This document shows positions 1-5,741 of a stretch of 7,039 nt of DNA, piece by piece (the first letter of the stretch is position 1; each line of letters opens with the position of its first letter). The notes under the pieces are model-generated. The model was not told where the DNA came from, ran no database searches, and worked only from the letters and a program-made list of their open reading frames with translations. The DNA comes from JAUWPO01 sp965603285 (lineage in GTDB: Bacteria; Chloroflexota; Anaerolineae; Anaerolineales; UBA4823). The translations under genes and the position numbers were made by a program. The DNA is taken from positions 1 to 7,039 of the forward strand of contig CBFDCK010000156.1 of NCBI GenBank assembly GCA_965603285.1, written 5' to 3'.

Positions 1-55
1 TCAAGCTATGATGGCTGATGGTACCTTGGAAGAATTAAATAAGAAATGGGGGCTT
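1..55 (+). repeat. 55-base exact direct repeat, copy 1 (C-terminal tail of the first SBP domain)
   Basis: Bases 1-55 are identical to 709-763 (offset 708). The two diverge at base 56 (acgcc against tccaa). Translated, the copy gives QAMMADGTLEELNKKWGL. The repeat may extend to the left of the window. In this copy the frame runs on into an acidic linker and the second domain; in the other it runs into SK and a stop. Confidence 0.95.
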
Positions 56-772
56 ACGCCAGAAGAGGAGGCCGCAGTTGAACTTCCCGACCTGGAAGGT
101 AAATCCATCACAGTTGCTGTCGAAGACGCATACCCACCTTTCAACTACGTCGACGAGGACTCCGGCGAGAGCATCGGCTGGGACTACGATGTTGTGGCAG
201 AAATCTGCAATCGCATCAACTGTGTCCCCGAATTTAAAGTATCATCCTGGGATGGCATCTTCCCCGCGATGGAAGCCGGCGAATACGACATGCTTGCTGA
301 CGGTGTCACCATCACCGAAGAGCGCGATAAAATCATCGACTACTCCATCCCCTACGTAACAATCGGTCAGGTACTTTTGGTGAACGCCGACGAGACCGCT
401 TCCGTAGAGGACATGAAAGCCAATCCCGAAGCATTGATCGGCACTCAGATCGGGACCACCAACGAGATCGTCGCCAAGAAGAATTTCCTTGAAGAACAGG
501 TGCAATCCTTCGAAGACTTCGGTGCTGCAACCCTGGCTCTTATGGCTGGTGATGTCGATGGTGTGGTTTTAGACACCGTGGCTGCCGTTGGCTTTATGGG
601 AGAGAACCCAGGTGAAATGAAAGTCGCCGGGACGTTGACGTCCGACGAACAATTGGGCTTCGTCTTCCCTCCCGATAGTGAACTTACGGCTGCTGTGAAT
701 GCGGCTCTTCAAGCTATGATGGCTGATGGTACCTTGGAAGAATTAAATAAGAAATGGGGGCTTTCCAAGTAA
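2..772 (+). CDS. Polar amino-acid ABC transporter solute-binding protein, tandem-domain, 5' partial
   Basis: This is an extracytoplasmic solute-binding protein of the SBP_bac_3 (PF00497) type, which captures an amino acid and delivers it to a permease. The frame is open to the left edge, so the first ATG (8) is internal and the signal peptide lies outside. From that Met, residues 1-16 are the tail of a preceding SBP domain, 17-30 an acidic linker (TPEEEAAVELPDLE), and 31-254 a complete domain. Family features seen are AYPPFNY (41-47), GWDYDVVAEI (57-66) and TITEERDKIIDYSIPY (101-116). R106 matches the carboxylate-binding Arg of HisJ-like proteins, and D189 in VVLD matches the Asp that holds the alpha-amino group. 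The C-terminus repeats the opening 18 residues exactly, which supports a duplicated-domain protein. The permease 155 bases downstream is the likely partner. The substrate cannot be fixed from sequence alone. Confidence 0.9.
   Translation, partial: QAMMADGTLEELNKKWGLTPEEEAAVELPDLEGKSITVAVEDAYPPFNYVDEDSGESIGWDYDVVAEICNRINCVPEFKVSSWDGIFPAMEAGEYDMLADGVTITEERDKIIDYSIPYVTIGQVLLVNADETASVEDMKANPEALIGTQIGTTNEIVAKKNFLEEQVQSFEDFGAATLALMAGDVDGVVLDTVAAVGFMGENPGEMKVAGTLTSDEQLGFVFPPDSELTAAVNAALQAMMADGTLEELNKKWGLSK
709..763 (+). repeat. 55-base exact direct repeat, copy 2 (C-terminal tail of the second SBP domain)
   Basis: This is the second copy of the repeat at 1-55, with no mismatch and therefore no synonymous change. 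After it the gene ends with Ser-Lys and a TAA at 770-772. The absence of silent differences suggests a recent internal duplication or gene conversion between the two domain-coding halves. Confidence 0.95.
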
Positions 773-840
773 AGACATATAAAATCGCTGTTTCTGCTTA
801 ACCTTAAGTTTGGACAGATTACTTCCTGATCAATTTCAAC

Positions 841-887
841 CTTAATACTCCCGCAGTTTGTTTTCAAACAATCTGCGGGAGGTTAAG
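841..887 (+). terminator. Stem-loop between binding-protein and permease genes (terminator-like or mRNA-stabilising)
   Basis: The core stem CTCCCGCAG (848-856) pairs with CTGCGGGAG (873-881). Past a T-T mismatch, TTGTTT (858-863) faces AAACAA (866-871) around a very small loop. CTTAA (841-845) can also pair with TTAAG (883-887). No U-run follows on either strand, so it is not a standard rho-independent terminator. Such hairpins after binding-protein genes commonly protect the upstream message or lower expression of the downstream permease; that role is inferred here. I see nothing else in the 773-927 gap. Confidence 0.6.
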
Positions 888-927
888 CTCCATTCTTCAT
901 AAAATCTGCCGATTATCAGGTTCATCC

Positions 928-1800
928 ATGCAAAACACCCGTGAAACAGGCACACCATCCCTCTCCCGTCCCCTTTATTTACAATTATCAAAGCTGCCAT
1001 GGTGGGTGATCATCCTTATCGCGGCTGGAATATTGGGCTTATTCCTGATATTCAGCGATGCAAATTACTACGCAACTTTTCGATTCCTGCTTTATGGTGT
1101 AGCAACAACTTTGCGGATAACCCTAATCGCATTTCCGATTTCTGTAATCATCGGTCTTTTTACAGGGTTGGCAAGAATGTCAAAAAACCCCATCATTTAT
1201 ACTGCTGCAACAATTTATGTCGAAGTTATGCGTGGTATTCCAATAGTTGTGCTCCTGCTAATGGTTGCTTTCGCATTTGTCCCGATTAGTGTTGAAATTA
1301 TCAACAACGCTGGAGGATGGGGACTTCATTTATTTAGCAGTACCTTTCTTGTCAATGTATCCACCAGTATGGCAGAGTTCAGCATCCGTTCAATTTCAAT
1401 GGAACTGCGAGCGATATTCGCTCTGGCAATTGCATACGGAGCCTTCGAAGCCGAGATTTTTCGGGGCGGGATTTGTTCCATCGGCAAAGGTCAAATGGAG
1501 GCTGCTCGGTCTCTGGGGATGAGCTATTTTCAGGCTATGCGATTTATCATCCTACCGCAAGCTGTACGCATCATTCTCCCCCCGCTCGGAAATGATTTCA
1601 TCGCTCTACTTAAAGACTCTTCACTCGCTACCGTCCTGGCGGTAAGTGAGCTTACCCAGCTTACACGGGTACGTAAAGCAAGCACATTTAGAGTCATGGA
1701 AACTTTTAATGTGGCTGCATTTCTATATCTTTCATTGACATTAATGTTATCGGCTGCAGTAAAATATCTGGAAAAAAGGATGAAAATCGAGGGATATTAA
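928..1800 (+). CDS. Amino-acid ABC transporter permease (His/Glu/Gln/Arg/opine family)
   Basis: This inner-membrane subunit forms the translocation path for a polar amino acid taken from the binding protein. At 290 residues it is somewhat longer than typical family members (about 220-250), with a hydrophilic N-terminus of about 25 residues. Hydrophobic segments lie near 26-43, 52-81, 88-122, 162-178, 203-222 and 260-278. The family signature EVMRGIP is at 99-105. The EAA loop that contacts the ATPase is at 191-210, with E191, A192, A193, G197 and the closing LP (209-210). The segment 125-160, between two membrane parts, is long. The start ATG has only a weak upstream AGG (918-920), and the gene may rely on readthrough from the binding-protein gene. 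No ATPase gene follows; the next gene is a tRNA on the other strand, so the nucleotide-binding subunit must be encoded elsewhere. Confidence 0.92.
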   Translation: MQNTRETGTPSLSRPLYLQLSKLPWWVIILIAAGILGLFLIFSDANYYATFRFLLYGVATTLRITLIAFPISVIIGLFTGLARMSKNPIIYTAATIYVEVMRGIPIVVLLLMVAFAFVPISVEIINNAGGWGLHLFSSTFLVNVSTSMAEFSIRSISMELRAIFALAIAYGAFEAEIFRGGICSIGKGQMEAARSLGMSYFQAMRFIILPQAVRIILPPLGNDFIALLKDSSLATVLAVSELTQLTRVRKASTFRVMETFNVAAFLYLSLTLMLSAAVKYLEKRMKIEGY

Positions 1801-1830
1801 AAAATCCCAGGTAGTAGAAAAACCTTGGGA
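1799..1830 (-). terminator. Rho-independent terminator of the tRNA-Leu gene
   Basis: Read on the minus strand, TCCCAAGG (1830-1823) pairs with CCTGGGA (1811-1805) with one bulged A, across an 11-base loop. Six T (1804-1799) follow directly. It begins 8 bases after the tRNA 3' end and its U-run overlaps the stop codon of the convergent permease gene. The plus strand has no U-run here, so it should act on the tRNA transcript only. Confidence 0.75.
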
Positions 1831-1838
1831 AGACAAAG

Positions 1839-1920
1839 TGCGCTGGGGGGGAATCGAACCCCCACGCCTTTCGGCACATGGCCCTCAACCATGCCTGTCT
1901 GCCAGTTCCAGCACCAGCGC
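1839..1920 (-). tRNA. tRNA-Leu(GAG)
   Basis: The 82-base cloverleaf, read on the minus strand, has acceptor stem GCGCTGG/CCAGCGC (7 pairs) with discriminator A, as expected for Leu. The D-arm carries CTGGAACTGGCAGACAG, typical of bacterial tRNA-Leu. The anticodon stem is CATGG/CCATG with loop TTGAGGG, giving anticodon GAG (reads CUC and CUU). The long variable arm has GCC-GAAA-GGC, as in class II tRNAs, and the T-arm is GGGGG-TTCGATT-CCCCC. The 3' CCA is not encoded (CTTTG follows A73), so it must be added after transcription. The gene stands alone with its own promoter and terminator. Confidence 0.96.
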
Positions 1921-1932
1921 AGGTGCACAGGT

Positions 1933-1960
1933 ATTATAATCAGCTCTGTACTCATGTCAA
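1933..1960 (-). promoter_or_regulatory. Perfect-consensus sigma-70-type promoter of tRNA-Leu
   Basis: On the minus strand there is TTGACA (1960-1955), a 16-base spacer, then TATAAT (1938-1933). Both hexamers match the consensus exactly. The expected start near 1926 leaves about 6 bases of leader before the tRNA 5' end at 1920, a normal stable-RNA arrangement. Confidence 0.85.
1935..1940 (+). promoter_or_regulatory. Possible plus-strand -10 box for plsX, sharing the tRNA -10
   Basis: ATTATAAT at 1933-1940 is its own reverse complement, so the plus strand also carries TATAAT (1935-1940). A start near 1947 would leave a leader of about 42 bases before the plsX ATG. No -35 match is visible at the right distance (1912-1917 is CACCAG, inside the tRNA gene), so plus-strand activity is inferred from symmetry only. 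Confidence 0.35.
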
Positions 1961-1988
1961 GCAAATAGACTTTACACAAAGAGAAAAA

Positions 1989-3020
1989 ATGCGAATTGCA
2001 TTAGACGCCATGGGCAGTGATAATTGCCCTGAGCCTGAAATTCGAGCAGCCGTAGAAGCGGTGAATCTTTTTGGCGATGAAATCACACTCATCGGTCCGG
2101 AAGATATATTGAGACCGCGACTTCAGGAACTCTCGAGAGATGGCGTACCAGTTCATATAGTCCATACAACCGACACCATTTCAATGGAAGATAAAGATCG
2201 GAAGTTAGCCCGCAAGGCAAAGCGGAATCCAATGACCACAATGGCTGTAGGAATGGACTTGTTGAAAGATGGGGAAGTCGATGCTTTCGTTACAGCCGGC
2301 AATACTGGTGGGGCACTTGCGACTGCATATTTCCGCTTGGGTACAATTCCTGGTATTAAAAGACCGGCGCTTACTGGTCTTTTCCCGGTTAAAGGGGGCT
2401 ACTGTGCTGTACTTGATATTGGCGCTAATCCTGACTGCAAGCCTGAATTTCTGCTCCAATTTGCAGTAATGGGTTCAGTATATGTCAACAATGTATTAAA
2501 CATCCCACAGCCTCGCGTTGGATTAATCTCCAATGGTGAAGAAGCAGGTAAGGGAAACGAATTGGTCAGAGACACATATTCCTTATTAAAATCCAGCGGT
2601 TTAAACTTTATCGGAAACCTCGAGGGGAAAGAACTCTTTGGAGGAGATGCAGACGTTGCCGTCACAGACGGGTTTACAGGCAACGTACTGCTCAAGTCCA
2701 GTGAAGCCGTCGCTCAATTGATCACCGGAACTTTGCGCCAGGAATTAAACAGCAGTATCCGCACTAAACTCGGCGCACTGCTGGCGAAACCAGCATTTAC
2801 TAGCATAAAAAAACTACTGGATCCAGGCGAAATCGGTGCAGTTCCACTACTAGGAATTGACGGATTAGTGTTCATCGGTCATGGAAGATCTGACTCATAT
2901 GCGATTGTCAGTGCAATCCGTTCAGCTCGCCAAGCAGTCGAATCGAATTTGTTAGAAGCACTTAGCACCGCTGTTCAAGAACGATTAGAAACTCTCCAGT
3001 CGAGGATACAGGATGACTAA
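1989..3020 (+). CDS. plsX: Phosphate acyltransferase PlsX
   Basis: PlsX converts acyl-ACP and phosphate to acyl-phosphate, the donor used by PlsY in the first step of phosphatidic acid synthesis; it is a soluble, membrane-associated enzyme. The start at 1989 gives 343 residues, the usual family length, with the classic opening MRIALDAMGSDNCPEPE. An upstream in-frame ATG at 1878 lies inside the tRNA gene and is rejected. Recognised blocks are TAGNTGGALA (102-111), GTIPGIKRPAL (118-128), VLDIGANPDCKPE (141-153), GEEAGKGNELV (183-193), NFIGNLEG (206-213), DGFTGNVLLK (227-236) and GAVPLLGIDGLVFIGHGRSD (283-302). The opening reads MGSDN where MGGDH is more common, a mild variation. The Shine-Dalgarno is weak (AAAGAG). 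Neighbouring fatty-acid genes such as fabH or fabD are not present. Confidence 0.96.
   Translation: MRIALDAMGSDNCPEPEIRAAVEAVNLFGDEITLIGPEDILRPRLQELSRDGVPVHIVHTTDTISMEDKDRKLARKAKRNPMTTMAVGMDLLKDGEVDAFVTAGNTGGALATAYFRLGTIPGIKRPALTGLFPVKGGYCAVLDIGANPDCKPEFLLQFAVMGSVYVNNVLNIPQPRVGLISNGEEAGKGNELVRDTYSLLKSSGLNFIGNLEGKELFGGDADVAVTDGFTGNVLLKSSEAVAQLITGTLRQELNSSIRTKLGALLAKPAFTSIKKLLDPGEIGAVPLLGIDGLVFIGHGRSDSYAIVSAIRSARQAVESNLLEALSTAVQERLETLQSRIQDD
3002..3005 (+). promoter_or_regulatory. Shine-Dalgarno site inside the plsX end
   Basis: GAGG lies 7 bases before the ATG at 3013, within the last plsX codons. It is stronger than the site before plsX itself and supports, without proving, translation of the small ORF at 3013. 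Confidence 0.4.
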
Positions 3021-3168
3021 GATCCAAGATGAGCTTAGAATTGTCATTATTGGACCGTGGGCAAGTATCTGCATTGGAATCATCAATTTAAACAATCATT
3101 GTAAGATTTTGTGTTTTCCGAGAGCTCTGCTGCTGGATTACACAGATAAAATGCATGTCTATCATTAA
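3013..3168 (+). CDS. Small ORF overlapping plsX; possible small gene or truncated remnant
   Basis: This 51-codon ORF starts inside the plsX terminal codons and overlaps them by 8 bases, a layout typical of translational coupling, with GAGG 7 bases upstream. It begins MTKIQDELRIVIIGPWASIC and ends DYTDKMHVYH. I recognise no family. It has a short hydrophobic stretch near residues 9-25 and two cysteines at positions 20 and 31. Its second half is not convincingly protein-like, so it could be the start of a gene that has since decayed; another frame (3029-3091, MSLELSLLDRGQVSALESSI) also looks coding-like over a short span. The rest of the gap to 3244 shows nothing clear. Confidence 0.3.
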   Translation: MTKIQDELRIVIIGPWASICIGIINLNNHCKILCFPRALLLDYTDKMHVYH

Positions 3169-3244
3169 TAAAATCCGGAATCATTCTATGCCTGTCCAAT
3201 AATCTAAAGACGTAGAAATCCATTTTTTGAGGAAAAAATAATAA

Positions 3245-3940
3245 ATGAACATTATCCGTAATGATACCGTAATCCGGCGCAATGCTCGTATAGCTCAAGT
3301 CACAATGCTGGGTGGTCTCTTAGTTTTAGCTGCAGGTATGTTTATTTCTTTTCGATACCCCGATTATTTTTTTTACTCTCTTATCGCCTTGGTGCTCGGG
3401 TTCATGCTCTCACAAGTTGGTATTTATTTCAGCAATCGCTGGTCACGACGCCCTCGACCTGATGAAATTTTAGATCTTTCTTTGAAAGGTCTCGACGATA
3501 AATACTCACTTTACCATTTTGAGACGCCAGTATCGCACTTGCTTCTTGGGCCATGTGGTGTTTGGATTTTAAGTCCGCATAACCAGCGAGGTACAATATC
3601 TTATTCAAAGGGTCGCTGGCGTCAGAAAGGCGGCAATTTATACCTGAAAATTTTTGCACAGGAGGGTCTGGGTCGACCCGATATGGAAATACAAAGCGAG
3701 GATGAGAAATTACTCAAATACTTCCAGAAGAATTTGCCGGAAGAGAATATTCCTGATATTCAAACGGCGCTTGTGTTTACAAATCCACAGGTTGAAATCA
3801 ACATCGCAGAAAGTGAATCCCCACCGGCAGAGACAGTTTATGCTGCAAAGCTCAAAGATTTGGTCAGAAAATACTCCAAAGCGAAAACGCTTTCCATGGA
3901 GAAAGTTAAATATATTCGGAATACCATAGAAAACGAGTGA
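3245..3940 (+). CDS. Two-helix membrane protein with a degenerate NERD-like domain
   Basis: This 231-residue protein has no named homologue I recognise. Two hydrophobic helices (about 18-36 and 40-62) are followed by a basic stretch (RWSRRPRP, 65-72) that suggests the rest is cytoplasmic. Residues 75-125 resemble the NERD (nuclease-related) fold: LKGLDDKYSLYHF, then VSHLLLGPCGVWILSPHNQRG, then a Trp in GRWRQ. Later TALVFTNPQVEI (174-185) matches the usual final strand. NERD proteins normally read IDH...GV..IE.K..G. Here the Asp is Ser97, the Glu is Ser110 and the Lys is His112, so nuclease activity looks lost. The start is preceded by GAGGA (3229-3233), 11 bases from the ATG. It is convergent with the SPFH gene. 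The NERD assignment is by pattern, not a computed match. Confidence 0.7.
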   Translation: MNIIRNDTVIRRNARIAQVTMLGGLLVLAAGMFISFRYPDYFFYSLIALVLGFMLSQVGIYFSNRWSRRPRPDEILDLSLKGLDDKYSLYHFETPVSHLLLGPCGVWILSPHNQRGTISYSKGRWRQKGGNLYLKIFAQEGLGRPDMEIQSEDEKLLKYFQKNLPEENIPDIQTALVFTNPQVEINIAESESPPAETVYAAKLKDLVRKYSKAKTLSMEKVKYIRNTIENE

Positions 3941-3946
3941 TTTAAT

Positions 3947-3986
3947 AAAAAACCGCCCTGACAATATAGACATCAAGGGCGGGTTT
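3947..3986 (-). terminator. Terminator between convergent genes, strongest for the SPFH gene
   Basis: CCGCCCT (3953-3959) pairs with AGGGCGG (3976-3982) around a 16-base loop. On the minus strand the stem is followed by six T (3952-3947), giving a good rho-independent terminator for the SPFH unit ending at 4020. On the plus strand the tail is only GTTTCTACTT, so termination of the NERD-like gene may be weaker. Confidence 0.75.
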
Positions 3987-4019
3987 CTACTTAAAATCTA
4001 TAGCTGGAGAATAGAAGCA

Positions 4020-5075
4020 CTATCCGCTTAGGAACTCGTCCAGAGCTTCTTTGCTTATCCGGTAAGCCGAGCCGATCTTTCTTGCCTGCAAGTCACCTGC
4101 ATCAATTGCTGCGATAACATCTTCCTCAGAAACCCGCAATACGTTAGCCGCTTCGGATGGGGTCATCACAGAGGGAACTCCACCAGTAGGAGCGCCACCG
4201 CCTCCCTGCGGCGCCTGGGCAGCAGCAGGTCCAGTCATTCCAGCCAGGGATTGACTGAGCACATTCCCGACTCCCACACCAGCGCCGATACCAGCAGTGA
4301 GTCCAGCACCACCACTTGGGTTCTGGGCTGCATCTCGCATCGCGTCTGCTGCCTGCAGCTGCGTATACGTTTGCATGTCCAACATGCCCATGGCACGCAG
4401 TTCCTCTGCAGATTTACTGGATGGCTTTAAGTTAGATATATAGAAGCTCTTTAACGTTAATCCAAGAGCCAAGAAATCATCTTGTGTTTTCGCCCGCACA
4501 CCAGCACCCAACTCCTCTGTGAGACCGATCAATTCAGGGACATCATGACTGGCTGCAGTTTCTCCTAACAAATCTTGCAGTTTCGAGAGCAGCATCGAAC
4601 GTAGACGGCTTTCGATTTCATTTGTTCTATACATACCCTGCGTTCCGACAATTTGCGTTACAAATTGTTGCGGGTCTTTCACCTGGAAGCTGTAAGAACC
4701 AAAACCCTGCAATAATGCCACACCAAGTCCCATATTGGGATTGCGGACGATTATCGGTTGCGGTGTTCCCCATTTGCGATCGGCAAACTCTCGCATTGCA
4801 ATAAAATAGACCTCCGCAGGGAAAGGTGTTTTTTCGTTGAACAGTTTACCCACCCAGTCAATCAAAATCGGTATGTTGTAAGTAGTAATAGTATGACGTC
4901 CTGGACCAAAGACATCTAGAGCATTCCCGTCGCGGAAGAACACTGCAGACTGAGATTCACGTACAATCACTTGCGAACCAATCCGAAAATTCCCTGCACC
5001 AACTTCCGGAAACCGGTGGACGATTTCATCCCGCATTTCATTTGGATATTCAACTACATCAAAAATTCTCGCCAT
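4020..5075 (-). CDS. SPFH (band 7) domain protein, YdjI/COG4260-like, with C-terminal helix-turn-helix
   Basis: This 351-residue protein has an SPFH domain of the YdjI type (the 'virion core protein-like' group). Seen in it are FDVVEYPNE (5-13), GSQVIVRESQSAVFFRDG (33-50), FGPGRHTITTYNIP (56-69), RNPNMGLGVALLQGFGSYSF (111-130) and a helical part to about 250. Residues 251-300 are a Gly/Ala/Pro-rich linker. Residues 303-349 form an excisionase-type helix-turn-helix (HTH_17 style): MTPSEAANVLRVSEEDVIAA, then ARKIGSAYRISKEALDEFL. Relatives usually end in a zinc ribbon; no Cys pairs are present here. There is no signal peptide or clear membrane segment, so the protein is probably cytoplasmic and peripheral. 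In Bacillus, YdjI acts with PspA at the membrane; a stress-related scaffold role is inferred here. The start follows TAGGAGAG (5088-5081), 5 bases before the ATG. It lies 59 bases after the helical-protein gene and is probably co-transcribed with it. Confidence 0.9.
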   Translation of the reverse strand: MARIFDVVEYPNEMRDEIVHRFPEVGAGNFRIGSQVIVRESQSAVFFRDGNALDVFGPGRHTITTYNIPILIDWVGKLFNEKTPFPAEVYFIAMREFADRKWGTPQPIIVRNPNMGLGVALLQGFGSYSFQVKDPQQFVTQIVGTQGMYRTNEIESRLRSMLLSKLQDLLGETAASHDVPELIGLTEELGAGVRAKTQDDFLALGLTLKSFYISNLKPSSKSAEELRAMGMLDMQTYTQLQAADAMRDAAQNPSGGAGLTAGIGAGVGVGNVLSQSLAGMTGPAAAQAPQGGGGAPTGGVPSVMTPSEAANVLRVSEEDVIAAIDAGDLQARKIGSAYRISKEALDEFLSG

Positions 5076-5134
5076 TTTATTCTCTCCTACGGTAATTACT
5101 AATGATTAATAATTCTAAGCCAAAAAACGGTGTT

Positions 5135-5665
5135 TTATCCACTAATATCACTCCCAAAAATCACCTCTTCACGCCTGTCATACACATCTATACATTGCTG
5201 TGAAACACCGTTAAGATGCCGGATAGAGGCCGGTAAACCGTCACTTCCAATTGAAGCTTCCACATTATCTATCGCCCGGCTTACTTCATCAACAAGATCC
5301 AACATTTGCGCGTCGTATTGGTATAGCAGAGCCAGTTCTTCCTCATTAATTTTTACAGCATCAAACAGCCCCGAATATCCTCGTGTTGCACGCCTCACTC
5401 GATCAGAAAATGTGCGCAGCTTGATCGCTGACGCTTCAAGATCGTCAACATATCCAATTTCACCTTCACTTATTAGATCACGCTGTAAGGAGGATATGCG
5501 CTGATATTGCTGGTCAAACCGATCTGCAATGGTCTCCCTCAGCAATTTATCAGAGTCGCGCCTCTTTTGACGCTCTATATAACCGCCAAAACCGGGAATT
5601 TTACTGGCAATCCTCTTAAAGGGGTCCAGGTCTGAATCTACTTTATCATATATCTGATCACTCAT
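5135..5665 (-). CDS. Helical (coiled-coil-like) protein of unknown function, partner of the SPFH gene
   Basis: This 176-residue protein is rich in charged residues, with no signal peptide, no membrane segment and no cysteine except one near the C-terminus. I do not recognise a family. The N-terminal part carries PFKRIASKIPGFGGYIERQK, followed by long helical stretches (about 35-65, 72-95 and 105-140) suited to coiled-coil pairing or membrane-surface binding. The start at ATG 5665 is chosen because AGGAGA (5676-5671) ends 5 bases upstream of it; the GTG one codon earlier (5668) would be only 2 bases away. It is the first gene of a two-gene unit with the SPFH protein, so a common function is likely. 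By analogy with PspA/YdjGHI units it might take the helical-partner role, but that is a guess from position and shape. Confidence 0.75.
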   Translation of the reverse strand: MSDQIYDKVDSDLDPFKRIASKIPGFGGYIERQKRRDSDKLLRETIADRFDQQYQRISSLQRDLISEGEIGYVDDLEASAIKLRTFSDRVRRATRGYSGLFDAVKINEEELALLYQYDAQMLDLVDEVSRAIDNVEASIGSDGLPASIRHLNGVSQQCIDVYDRREEVIFGSDISG

Positions 5666-5670
5666 CACAA

Positions 5671-5676
5671 TCTCCT
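5671..5676 (-). promoter_or_regulatory. Shine-Dalgarno site that decides the helical-protein start
   Basis: AGGAGA on the minus strand lies at a normal distance from the ATG at 5665 and too close to the GTG at 5668. This favours the ATG and a 176-residue product. Confidence 0.65.
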
Positions 5677-5710
5677 ATTGGTATTGGGTCTCAGGAATTA
5701 CTTAGAATTG

Positions 5711-5740
5711 ATTATAGCATTTATTTTCCAAAATTGTATC
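5711..5740 (-). promoter_or_regulatory. Extended -10 promoter for the helical-protein/SPFH unit
   Basis: On the minus strand TGCTATAAT (5719-5711) is a perfect -10 with the TGn extension. An 18-base spacer separates it from a weak -35, GATACA (5740-5735). A start near 5704 gives a leader of about 40 bases to the ATG at 5665. The extension would make up for the poor -35. Confidence 0.6.
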
Positions 5741-5741
5741 A

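Noticed and set aside
8..10. ATG at 8 as the start of the binding protein
   Set aside because: The frame is open upstream (Gln-Ala precede it) and the first residues match the end of an SBP domain, so this Met is internal.
810..838. TTGGAC plus a distal AT-rich hexamer as a promoter for the permease
   Set aside because: The -10 candidate is poor (ATTTCA), and the gene is likely read through from the binding-protein gene.
1706..1979. Minus-strand 60-residue ORFs over the tRNA and permease end
   Set aside because: They are explained by the tRNA gene and its terminator, and overlap each other in different frames.
1878..1988. In-frame 37-codon N-terminal extension of PlsX
   Set aside because: It lies over the tRNA-Leu gene and its promoter; family members begin at MRIALDAMG, which is the ATG at 1989.
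5130..5504. Plus-strand 124-residue ORF antisense to the helical-protein gene
   Set aside because: It is Ser/Arg-rich shadow-like sequence; the minus strand has a good start, Shine-Dalgarno and promoter.
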